Origin: Amphritea balenae
GTDB taxonomy: Bacteria; Pseudomonadota; Gammaproteobacteria; Pseudomonadales; Balneatricaceae
Assembly: GCF_003858655.1 (NCBI RefSeq)
Contig: NZ_RQXV01000019.1
Span: 1-41,867, forward strand
DNA: 41,867 nucleotides
Direction of reading: 5' to 3'
A program made the position numbers and the translations under genes. Below are positions 34,709 through 41,867 of the stretch, piece after piece (positions within the stretch are counted from its first letter, which is position 1; the number at the start of each line of letters is the position of its first letter). Under the pieces are notes generated by a model that was not told the DNA's origin, searched no databases, and saw only the letters and a program-made list of their open reading frames with translations.

Positions 34709-36031
34709 TCAGATCGCCTGAGCATGTGTGATCGTGTGAACCAGGGAGTCCAACTCTCCGCGGCATTCCATGACAGTACTCAGCGCCCCATCAATATCCT
34801 GCTGCGACAGTTTTAACTCATCTAATACCCAATCAGGTATCTCCTCTATTGGCCCATCAGCCAGATTTTGAGTTCGCAGTGCCCGATTAGCCACATAAAG
34901 CAGCCTGACTGCCTGCGCAAATTCACCATCGTATTCCAGATCATTATGAAACCGTACGGTATCAACAACGGCCTCAGGCAAAGACCAGTTTTCCAATAAC
35001 CAGGCGCCTACCTGTTCACGGGTTACACTCAGCACCTGCTTCTCGACATACTCCAGCGCCATATGGGGATTGGCTTCCAGATAACGGGATAGCAGTGAAA
35101 AGTGCGGCGGAAACAGATGTCCAAGTACCAGATAACCGAAGTTCTGCAACAGCCCGCTCAGATAAGCCAGCCCGGGTTTCGGCCTGACCTCAACAGGTAT
35201 CTTTTTACACAGTAGTTCAGACATGGCTGCCGTATAAACAGACTGCTGCCAGTATGGAACACCATCCCGGGGCGTATCGTCCGGCACTTTAAGGGTCTTA
35301 CCCATGGCAACACCCAGCGCCAGGTTAAGTACCAGATCAAAGCCCAGCACCCTGATAACCGCATCTTCAACTGAATCAATATCCCCCGGAGCTGCATAAT
35401 AAGGCGATGCTGCCCAACTCATTACCTGAGCGGCAAGGCTTGGATCAATACGAACGATAGGTACCAGGTCATCGATCCCGGCAGAAGGATCTGAACGCAG
35501 CTCCACCAGTTTCTGCATCGAAGCAGGTAACGAGGGTAAACCCAGTGTATCTTCCAGACGCTGTTGAATACGTAAAGTAGTGAAACGTTCAACCGCCCGG
35601 GTAATAACCTGCTCATCATTACCTTTCGGTTGCTGATGATCGATCGACAGAGCCGTTAGCCCTAGGGCACAGAGTGAAACATGGTCCTGATACCACTGCC
35701 GCTCTGCAGTGAAAGTCAGCCCGGTATAAGGCTCTACTACTTCAAGCTGCTCCAACGATGCGATTGATTCATCAATGTATATCGGTAGTTTAAATAATTT
35801 TTTCTGACCGGCAGTACTTTGCAACGCAGTCTGGCTAAAAAATTTAATAGCATCACTACCCTTTACAGGTTGCAAGTGCCGGCCTGAGTGCTTCCATATA
35901 CTTACCAGATTCAGCAACATGTGAGCCGGCAACATGACCAGGGCTTTACCCTCATGGTCATTAAGCAACAACACCCTGATCTCTCCGGTATCTTTATCAG
36001 CACTGTAAAATGAGTTTACTGCAACAGACAA
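34709..36031 (-). CDS. HDOD domain protein with YbaK-like N-terminal region
   Basis: The 440-residue protein has an HDOD domain at about 160-365 (GLPSLPASMQKLVELRSDP, then IVRIDPSLAAQVMSWAASPYY and VEDAVIRVLGFD), a non-catalytic relative of HD phosphohydrolases found in signalling proteins. The N-terminal 130 residues resemble the YbaK/aminoacyl-tRNA deacylase-like module often fused to HDOD in Pseudomonas and relatives (GKALVMLPAHMLLNL), but this is a weaker match. No signal or membrane segment is seen. The predicted start is TTG at 36031 with GGAG eight bases before it. The protein probably regulates motility or signalling, but no target is visible. The 295 bp up to ggt show nothing certain. 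Confidence 0.8.
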   Translation of the reverse strand: MSVAVNSFYSADKDTGEIRVLLLNDHEGKALVMLPAHMLLNLVSIWKHSGRHLQPVKGSDAIKFFSQTALQSTAGQKKLFKLPIYIDESIASLEQLEVVEPYTGLTFTAERQWYQDHVSLCALGLTALSIDHQQPKGNDEQVITRAVERFTTLRIQQRLEDTLGLPSLPASMQKLVELRSDPSAGIDDLVPIVRIDPSLAAQVMSWAASPYYAAPGDIDSVEDAVIRVLGFDLVLNLALGVAMGKTLKVPDDTPRDGVPYWQQSVYTAAMSELLCKKIPVEVRPKPGLAYLSGLLQNFGYLVLGHLFPPHFSLLSRYLEANPHMALEYVEKQVLSVTREQVGAWLLENWSLPEAVVDTVRFHNDLEYDGEFAQAVRLLYVANRALRTQNLADGPIEEIPDWVLDELKLSQQDIDGALSTVMECRGELDSLVHTITHAQAI

Positions 36032-36326
36032 AGTGTTATCTCCAATTCATTTCCAATGTAACAAGCATCGGCTTAATTCCGTCTATCTTTAGCTTATGCT
36101 CAGTATAAGAAGAGACCCGCTCTGAAGCACATATACTCTACTCATTTCGTGTTTTCCAAAAACTTCAGCGACTCAAAAAACGAACCCCAGCCGCCTCTAT
36201 ACACTAAGCTCAAACTCAACCGCATGATTTTAAAGAGAGAATATCTGAAAGGTAAAAAAACAAATTAGCTATATACTCAAGATTGCTTCGTTATATCTAA
36301 GATCAAAACCAGCAGAGGAACGGGAT

Positions 36327-38075
36327 ATGCGGTACATTTTACAGTCTGTCATTTTGGGTAGTTTACTGCTAAATCCTTTACCATTGCTGGCGGTAGATGA
36401 AGACCTGGCCCCGGAATCAGCTACCGGACTAATGCGTCATACCCCGATCAAAGCGGATCAGGAACTGGTCGTCACGGCTCACCCTTTAGCCACTCAGGCA
36501 GGCTATAGCATTTTACAACAAGGTGGCAGTGCAGCCGATGCAGCCGTCGCCATTCAGGCGATGCTAACCCTGGTTGAACCCCAGTCATCGGGCTTAGGCG
36601 GCGGAGCATTCATGCTCTATTGGGATAATGTTAATCAACAACTGCATGCCTTTGACGGCCGTGAAACCGCCCCCGCTTACGCAGATGAAACATTGTTTCT
36701 GAAACAGGATGGCGCCCCCATGAAGTGGTGGGATGCGATGGTCGGCGGCCGTTCAGTAGGTACACCGGGTGTATTAGCAATGCTCAATCTGAGTCAGGAA
36801 ACGTTCGGCAAATTAACCTGGAATAAGCTCTTTGATGACACCATCAACCAGGCAGAGCAAGGCTTTAACGTTTCTCCCCGCCTACATCAGTTATTAGCTA
36901 GCAATATAAATCCTGGATTGGGTCGGTATCCCGCAGCCAAAGATTATTTTTTTACGGCGGCTGGCGACCCCCTACCTGTTGGTCACCTGTTAAAAAATCC
37001 TCAATTGGCGCAATCCCTGCGTCAGATTGCTAAACAAGGCGTGGAAAGCTTTTATCAAGGTGAGATTGCGTCACAGATAGTTACCTCGGTTAAGGCCGCA
37101 GAAGATAATCCAGGCAAACTTAGCATTAAAGATATGGCTAGCTACCAGGCAAAGTTACGTAAACCGGTATGCATGCCCTTCAGGGCCTATCGGGTCTGTG
37201 GTTTTCCGCCGCCAACGTCCGGCGGTGTAACCACGTTACAGATTCTGAAACTACTTGAGCGCTTCAGTAATGAGCAGTTGCAGCCGGGAACCACCAGCCA
37301 GCGCCAGCTCTTTACACAAGCGAGTCGACTGGCCTATGCCGATCGGGCACGCTATCTGGCCGATAGTGATTTTGTTGATGTACCGGTTAAAGCTCTGTTA
37401 GACACCCACTATCTACAACAACGCAGCCAGTTAATCTCTACAGACCAGGATATGGGTAAAGCCGAAGCAGGACAGCCTGATCTGGTACTCAGTCGGGCCG
37501 ATGACCGCTCACCTGAACTGCCATCCACCAGCCATTTTGTCATTCTGGATAAATGGGGCAACGCGGTCTCAATGACCAGTAGTATAGAGATGGCATTCGG
37601 ATCGACGTTAATGGCCGGCGGTTTTTTACTGAATAATCAGTTAACCGATTTCTCCTTTGTTGCCAGTCAAAATGGCAAGCCCATTGCTAACCGGGTGGAA
37701 GCAGGCAAGCGTCCGCGCAGCTCGATGTCTCCCATCATGGTATTCGATCAGAACAATCAGTTAATTAGCGCCCTGGGATCGCCAGGGGGCAGTCGTATCA
37801 TTAGTTATGTCGCCGAGAGTTTGTTGGTTAAACTAACCTCTGATATTAGCCTGCAACAAAGCTTTGAGCTGCCTCATGTGGTCAATAGAAATGGTACAAC
37901 CGAGCTGGAAGCAGGAACCTCAGCTGAACAGCTAGCGCAACCCTTGCAGGAACTTGGGCACCAGATCAAAGTTCGCGAACTTAATAGTGGCCTGCACGGC
38001 TTTTACCGCTCTTCTGGAGGGCCATGGGAAAGTGCAGTCGATCCTCGCCGGGAAGGCAGTGCAATGGGAAATTAA
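36327..38075 (+). CDS. ggt: Gamma-glutamyltransferase
   Basis: Ggt cleaves or transfers the gamma-glutamyl group of glutathione in the periplasm, as a self-processing N-terminal nucleophile enzyme. The 582 residues begin with a signal peptide (about 1-22). The large subunit contains GGSAADAAVAIQAMLTLVEP, GLGGGAFML and the substrate-carboxylate region FDGRETAP. The autocleavage nucleophile is Thr401 in LPSTSHFVILD, and the small subunit has LMAGGFLLNNQLTDF and SMSPIMVF with the GSPGGSRI oxyanion region. All key motifs are intact. The ATG at 36327 follows AGAGGAACGGGAT. It stands alone, convergent with ybiI. Confidence 0.95.
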   Translation: MRYILQSVILGSLLLNPLPLLAVDEDLAPESATGLMRHTPIKADQELVVTAHPLATQAGYSILQQGGSAADAAVAIQAMLTLVEPQSSGLGGGAFMLYWDNVNQQLHAFDGRETAPAYADETLFLKQDGAPMKWWDAMVGGRSVGTPGVLAMLNLSQETFGKLTWNKLFDDTINQAEQGFNVSPRLHQLLASNINPGLGRYPAAKDYFFTAAGDPLPVGHLLKNPQLAQSLRQIAKQGVESFYQGEIASQIVTSVKAAEDNPGKLSIKDMASYQAKLRKPVCMPFRAYRVCGFPPPTSGGVTTLQILKLLERFSNEQLQPGTTSQRQLFTQASRLAYADRARYLADSDFVDVPVKALLDTHYLQQRSQLISTDQDMGKAEAGQPDLVLSRADDRSPELPSTSHFVILDKWGNAVSMTSSIEMAFGSTLMAGGFLLNNQLTDFSFVASQNGKPIANRVEAGKRPRSSMSPIMVFDQNNQLISALGSPGGSRIISYVAESLLVKLTSDISLQQSFELPHVVNRNGTTELEAGTSAEQLAQPLQELGHQIKVRELNSGLHGFYRSSGGPWESAVDPRREGSAMGN

Positions 38076-38113
38076 GAATACTGCAATCAAGCTTTCTTTC
38101 CTAATACCGCGAC

Positions 38114-38380
38114 TCACCGTAACTGGCTGTCTTTACTACCGCGTCGGTTAATCCCTGAAGTAGCACTTTGCTGTTTTTCAGTGCTGGACTGACAAGCTAT
38201 ACACAGACGTACACCCGATATCGCCTCACGACGTGCTTGCGGTATCGGGTTATCACAGGCTTCGCAATATTCCAGGCTTTCCCCCTGATGCAGACCTTTT
38301 CTGGCCAACGCCACTGCATCTTCCACACTGGCATCAATCTGATCCTGAACAGCACCATCACGTGACCAGCCACCTGCCAT
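38114..38380 (-). CDS. ybiI: DksA/TraR-type zinc-finger protein YbiI
   Basis: This 88-residue protein is an orthologue of E. coli YbiI by length and sequence: MAGGWSRDGAVQDQI at the start, PIPQARREAISGVRLC in the middle and NRRGSKDSQLR at the end. The four zinc ligands are intact as Cys39, Cys42, Cys60 and Cys63. Unlike DksA it lacks the long coiled coil, so its action on RNA polymerase is unproven. The ATG at 38380 has GGAG seven bases before it. A small, apparently frameshifted gene ends 12 bp upstream, and the two are probably co-transcribed. Confidence 0.92.
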   Translation of the reverse strand: MAGGWSRDGAVQDQIDASVEDAVALARKGLHQGESLEYCEACDNPIPQARREAISGVRLCIACQSSTEKQQSATSGINRRGSKDSQLR

Positions 38381-38392
38381 AAGCTCTCTCCG

Positions 38393-38555
38393 TTAACTTC
38401 TCTGATAATGCTGAAGTATATAACGTTTAAGCTCCCCCGCTTTTTTGATAACGACATCGAACAGCATCAGAGACAGGCTGACAAACACACCCTGGCTTTT
38501 CAATGGCCTGCAACCCCTGAATAACAGATACCCATTTTGGGTCTAATTTGTTCAT
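38393..38555 (-). pseudogene. Small gene with an apparent +1 frameshift, upstream of ybiI
   Basis: From the ATG at 38555 (with GAGG before TTTTT) the frame reads MNKLDPKWVSVIQGLQAIEKPG and then drifts into Cys-rich sequence, stopping after 42 codons. If one G is removed from the GGG at 38491-38493, it continues VFVSLSLMLFDVVIKK, then a basic end (RYILQHYQRS), and stops at 38393-38395, 12 bp before ybiI. The corrected product is a 53-residue protein without cysteine. I do not recognise its family. The clean join and the operon-like spacing make a broken or mis-sequenced gene more likely than chance, but this is inference. Confidence 0.45.
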
Positions 38556-38714
38556 AAAAACCTCACAGTAGTCGATATAATAACCATAGAAATTGTGCAG
38601 AGCACAAAAGAAAAGCCCGGCACAACCTGAAGCTATTACGAATCATCTACAATCAGTTTGAAACATTCTTCAGGTATCTTAAATTATTGATTTATTTATA
38701 TATGGTGAGCAAAG

Positions 38715-39485
38715 ATGTCTGAATTATTGATGGCTGGAAAAAAAGTATTAGTTGTGGGCATTGCCAACGATAAAAGTATTGCTTACGGCGTTGCAAAAAA
38801 ACTACAGGAACAAGGTGCTGAGCTGGCAATTACCTACCTGAATGACAAAGCTGAACGCTTTGTCCGACCACTTGCTGAAGAGTTGGGTGCATCTATTATT
38901 ATGCCACTGGATGTTACTCAGGAAGATCAGATGCGCCATCTGTTCAAAGCGATTGAAGAGGCTTGGGGAACACTGGATGGCGTGGTCCACTCACTGGCAT
39001 TTTGCCCACTAGAAGACCTACACGCACCTATTTCTGAATGTTCCCGGGAAGGCTTCATTCAAGCGATGGACGTGTCCTGCTTCTCATTTATCCACATGGC
39101 TTCCTACGCAAAAGAGCTAATGAAAGATGGCGGCTCAATGATCAACTTCTCCTATCTGGGCAGTGCGTTGGCCACCGGTGATTATAATGTAATGGGCTGC
39201 GCCAAAGCGGCACTTGAAGCGGCCACCCGCTATCTTGCAAGGGACCTTGGACCTAAGCGTATCCGTGTTAACAGCATCTCACCTGGCACTATCGCAACCC
39301 GCGCAGCAGGCGGCATTAAAGATTTTGATGCTATGCTGGCTTACAACGAAAAGAAAGCCGTTGATCATCAGTTACCCACCATAGAAGAAGTCGGCGGCGC
39401 CGCGCTGTATTTCCTAAGTGATCTTTCTACTGGTACCTCCGGTAGTATTCACTATGTTGATCACGGTGTTTGCATCGTTGGCTAA
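38715..39485 (+). CDS. fabI: Enoyl-[acyl-carrier-protein] reductase (NADH), FabI
   Basis: FabI reduces trans-2-enoyl-ACP in the last step of each fatty-acid elongation cycle, in the cytoplasm. The 256 residues show the cofactor motif VGIANDKSIAYGVAKKL, the HSLAF segment, and the FabI-type catalytic pair Tyr147 (SYLGS) and Tyr157-X6-Lys164 (DYNVMGCAKAA). The end differs from the E. coli enzyme, which suggests a divergent or second FabI; other short-chain dehydrogenases are less likely given the FabI-specific Tyr spacing. It forms its own unit with a terminator. Confidence 0.88.
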   Translation: MSELLMAGKKVLVVGIANDKSIAYGVAKKLQEQGAELAITYLNDKAERFVRPLAEELGASIIMPLDVTQEDQMRHLFKAIEEAWGTLDGVVHSLAFCPLEDLHAPISECSREGFIQAMDVSCFSFIHMASYAKELMKDGGSMINFSYLGSALATGDYNVMGCAKAALEAATRYLARDLGPKRIRVNSISPGTIATRAAGGIKDFDAMLAYNEKKAVDHQLPTIEEVGGAALYFLSDLSTGTSGSIHYVDHGVCIVG

Positions 39486-39510
39486 GCAATTGGTTAAGCT
39501 TTACCCATAA

Positions 39511-39536
39511 AAAGCACCGCCCTGGCGGTGTTTTTT
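39511..39536 (+). terminator. Terminator of fabI
   Basis: CACCGC-CCTG-GCGGTG followed by six T, 26 bp after the fabI stop. Confidence 0.9.
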
Positions 39537-39602
39537 ATGCCTGTTCATAAGTTTTCATAAATTATCATCCCTGTTCATTTGCCAGAAGAACGTCATTCAT
39601 AA

Positions 39603-39616
39603 TTGATCTCTATCAT
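39603..39616 (+). promoter_or_regulatory. FNR/ANR/DNR-type box
   Basis: TTGATCTCTATCAT matches the consensus TTGAT-N4-ATCAA at nine of ten positions. It lies 95 bp upstream of the Dnr-like regulator gene, consistent with control by an oxygen- or NO-sensing Fnr-family protein, possibly by the gene product itself. Confidence 0.6.
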
Positions 39617-39710
39617 CTGTGTTAATCAGGATACCTTGCGCTGATCTATCCCCCAAAACCGGGGTGCCAGCCATTGCTGTATCGCAACACCAACCGGATA
39701 AGGAGTCATT

Positions 39711-40406
39711 ATGCACTGCCCCCGACTCAAATTTTTATTACCCACTGCCCGGCAGCACTCTCTATTCCGTGCTTTTGATAATGAGCAGTTCTTAAGTCTG
39801 TCCGGGTCTGCCCGGGTTCATGAAATGAAAGCTGGAGATACCCTATATCTACAGGAAGCAGAAATAGACCGTTTCTATCTGATTATTCAAGGCGTGGTTA
39901 AGCTATATCGTGTTAGCTGTGACGGACGTGAAATCGTGCTGAATGTATTCACGGATAAGGAGTGTGTCGGCGAATCAGAGATTTTTACCGACAAACATAC
40001 CCACTCAACCAATGCTGCTATTGTTGAGAATGCCACTTTACTAAGCTTCAGCAGTCAGGCCTATAAGCTGTTATTACAGCAATCCAGCGCTTGTTGTTAC
40101 GGCGTTCTGGTAGAAATAGCAGCACGCCTGCAAGAAAAGCAAAATGAGATTGAAGCCCTTTCTCAACAAAGCGCGACTGATCGGGTGATCCGCTTCCTAT
40201 TAAGCCAGGTAAAAGATACTGACAACAAAAAGGATTCAGTTGTTATCAAATTACCGTTAGCTAAACGCCTGATTGCCGCCCGGCTCTCGATGCAGCCTGA
40301 AACATTTTCCAGAGTGATTACAGACTTCAAACGTAAAGGCTTAATGGACGTGAAGGGTAGCCAACTTAATATTAATTGTCTGGCGGATCTGAGGCAGATG
40401 GTATGA
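39711..40406 (+). CDS. Crp/Fnr-family regulator, Dnr-like
   Basis: The 231-residue protein has a cyclic-nucleotide-type sensor domain (about 18-135) and a C-terminal winged helix-turn-helix. The recognition region [12 protein letters not shown] carries Glu197, Ser200 and Arg201, the E-x-x-S-R pattern that reads TTGAT-N4-ATCAA sites. The N-terminus has only one Cys (residue 3), so there is no FNR-type iron-sulphur cluster. Together with the resemblance to Pseudomonas Dnr in the helix-turn-helix region, this suggests a regulator of NO or nitrate respiration. The ATG at 39711 follows AAGGAG. The stop overlaps the moaA start by ATGA, so both are translated together. Orthology to Dnr is inferred by eye. 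Confidence 0.8.
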   Translation: MHCPRLKFLLPTARQHSLFRAFDNEQFLSLSGSARVHEMKAGDTLYLQEAEIDRFYLIIQGVVKLYRVSCDGREIVLNVFTDKECVGESEIFTDKHTHSTNAAIVENATLLSFSSQAYKLLLQQSSACCYGVLVEIAARLQEKQNEIEALSQQSATDRVIRFLLSQVKDTDNKKDSVVIKLPLAKRLIAARLSMQPETFSRVITDFKRKGLMDVKGSQLNINCLADLRQMV

Positions 40407-41407
40407 ATACGGCCGCCGCTTCAGATTTAACAGATGGCTTTGGTCGCCGCATCAACTATCTCAGGCTTTCAGTGACTGACCGCTGTGATTTTCGTTGTGT
40501 GTACTGCATGAATGAAGATACACAATTTTTACCCCGGGCAAAGGTACTGAGTATTGAGGAGCTATATTCCTGCGCTAAGGCCTTTACCGAACTGGGTGTG
40601 GATAAGATTCGCCTTACCGGTGGTGAGCCACTTGTTAGGAGCGGTATCGTTGATCTATGCAGATCAATAAGCAACCTGCCAAACCTGCGCGAGCTGGTTT
40701 TAACCACTAATGGCTCACAGCTGTCTCACTATGCCGAGCCATTACGTCAGGCGGGGGTAAAGCGGCTCAATATAAGTCTGGATTCGCTATCTGAGCAACG
40801 TTTTGCCCGGTTAACCCGTCGTCACAAACTAAGCCAGGTAATCGATGGTATTGATGCTGCAATTGCAGCAGGGTATGAAGGTATCAAGCTAAACGCCGTG
40901 ATCATGAAAGGTCGAAATGAAGACGAGATACTGGATCTGGTAGCGTTTAGCCGCGCCAGAGCAATCGATATCACCTTCATCGAAGAGATGCCGCTGGGAG
41001 ATATTAATGCCCATTCGCGCGCCCAGAGCTTTTGCTCTAGCGATGAAGTGCATGGTGTCATCAATCGTGAATTTCCATTACTGGCCAGCACCGAAAAGAG
41101 TGGCGGTCCGGCACGGTACTTCCGTATGGCTGACAGCGTCAGTCGAATTGGTTTTATATCACCCTATAGCCATAATTTCTGCGCCAGCTGCAACCGTCTC
41201 CGAATGACTGTCGAAGGCCAACTACTCCTCTGCCTGGGTAATGAAAAATCTCTGGATCTGCGCAGTTTGCTGCGGCGCTTTCCGGGTGAACCTGAACACC
41301 TGAAAACGGCCATTAAGGCAGCCCTTATCAATAAGCCTGAAAGCCATCTGTTCTCGCATAATGATGAAACTCAGGTAGTCCGTTTTATGAATATGACGGG
41401 AGGCTGA
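40403..41407 (+). CDS. moaA: GTP 3',8-cyclase MoaA (molybdenum cofactor synthesis)
   Basis: MoaA is a radical-SAM enzyme that, with MoaC, turns GTP into the first molybdenum-cofactor precursor. The start is the ATG at 40403, overlapping the regulator's stop, with GAGG eight bases before it; a start further upstream in the regulator's coding region would have no ribosome site. The 334 residues have the SAM cluster Cys28-X3-Cys32-X2-Cys35 ([10 protein letters not shown]), LTGGEPLVR, the second cluster [18 protein letters not shown] and the double-glycine tail NMTGG needed for activity. Coupling to a Dnr-like regulator suggests use in nitrate respiration. No clear terminator follows. Confidence 0.95.
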   Translation: MNTAAASDLTDGFGRRINYLRLSVTDRCDFRCVYCMNEDTQFLPRAKVLSIEELYSCAKAFTELGVDKIRLTGGEPLVRSGIVDLCRSISNLPNLRELVLTTNGSQLSHYAEPLRQAGVKRLNISLDSLSEQRFARLTRRHKLSQVIDGIDAAIAAGYEGIKLNAVIMKGRNEDEILDLVAFSRARAIDITFIEEMPLGDINAHSRAQSFCSSDEVHGVINREFPLLASTEKSGGPARYFRMADSVSRIGFISPYSHNFCASCNRLRMTVEGQLLLCLGNEKSLDLRSLLRRFPGEPEHLKTAIKAALINKPESHLFSHNDETQVVRFMNMTGG

Positions 41408-41765
41408 AAAGCCTTTCGTCCGAAACTTCCTGTCTCCATCATCGCTCCTCCTTCTACCGCTAATCACCCTCACCTTCTGCCATTAAACCAGGCCATCTGG
41501 AAAACGGTACATTCAGCATCCATAGCTTCAACTCCCGTGCGTTACCCCCTTTTGAGCTTGCAGTTAAGCTATGTTGAGAATCCTATGCTTAGAGCTTGTG
41601 CTTTAAGCCCGGTACGTTAATCCCTGTTAATTAAGCGCCTTGTTTTTCGGATAGCCCAGCTGATCCTTAGCTACTATTAAGTGCGATCAAGCAGACCTCG
41701 GCTCTGTCAAAAGAGTATTTAGCTACAGATAGTGATCTCTGAAACACAGGTAAGCTGGTATTCGA
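41408..41765. other. Intergenic sequence after moaA, no gene seen
   Basis: These 358 bp hold no reading frame, RNA gene, terminator or mobile-element sequence that I can support. Confidence 0.6.
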
Positions 41766-41867
41766 ATAAGCGGATAAGCGGATAAGCGGATAAGCGGATA
41801 AGCGGATAAGCGGATAAGCGGATAAGCGGATAAGCGGATAAGCGGATAAGCGGATAAGCGGATAAGC
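41766..41867. repeat. 8-bp microsatellite (ATAAGCGG), at least 12.7 copies
   Basis: Perfect copies of ATAAGCGG run from 41766 to the last base of the window without one mismatch, so the array may continue beyond it. The unit is not a multiple of three, and no gene overlaps it. Confidence 0.98.

Noticed and set aside
38197-38457. An 86-codon minus-strand frame overlapping ybiI
   Set aside because: It is out of frame with ybiI, which has a clear family match. The only credible small gene there is the frameshifted one at 38393-38555.
41766-41867. 8-bp array considered as a CRISPR array or replication-origin iterons
   Set aside because: The units are directly adjacent with no spacers, and no cas genes, replication gene or DnaA boxes lie nearby.

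Overview
The window looks like chromosome of a heterotrophic, probably marine gammaproteobacterium. An Oceanospirillales-type relative is my best guess, inferred from gene content and protein style (DctPQM with DctBD, AapJQMP, Rsd/AlgQ, Tex, YheS, a Dnr-like regulator next to moaA), not from any marker gene. No rRNA, tRNA, phage, insertion sequence or CRISPR array was seen. Gene density is high and most transcription units end in clear intrinsic terminators.

Layout. (1) 1-2.3 kb: ilvA and a small membrane protein, convergent. (2) 2.3-9.4 kb: a complete functional-amyloid (Fap) operon, fapABCDEF, read leftward and preceded by its own sigma-54 activator gene; this is the most distinctive part of the window. 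(3) 9.5-18.6 kb: a C4-dicarboxylate module with the TRAP transporter dctPQM, the two-component system dctBD, and between them a chemoreceptor with a periplasmic haem-c motif. (4) 18.7-24.5 kb: pyk, a 55-bp tandem repeat grown from the end of pyk, tex and gshA. (5) 24.5-26.7 kb: an orphan FliL-like secreted protein, rsd and a WD40 lipoprotein. (6) 26.8-31.0 kb: the general L-amino-acid ABC transporter aapJQMP. (7) 31.3-38.6 kb: an FKBP lipoprotein, a TIGR02444 protein, yheS, an HDOD protein, ggt, ybiI and a small frameshifted gene. (8) 38.7-41.4 kb: fabI, a Dnr-like Crp/Fnr regulator with an FNR-type box, and moaA; then non-coding DNA ending in an 8-bp microsatellite that runs off the window.

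How the genes work together. The fap genes encode the amyloid subunits (FapC major, FapB minor), accessory proteins FapA and FapE, a C39-like cysteine protease (FapD) and the outer-membrane pore (FapF). FapA and FapE share a short motif resembling a double-glycine leader, the normal substrate of C39 peptidases, so FapD may mature these two proteins. A well-spaced -24/-12 sequence lies 40-54 bp upstream of fapA and fits the neighbouring sigma-54 activator. A second -24/-12 site lies in front of dctP, with a perfect inverted repeat at enhancer distance, as expected for DctD control. Two genes (fapE and the small gene before ybiI) each appear to carry one extra G in a short G run; this may be real variation or sequencing error.
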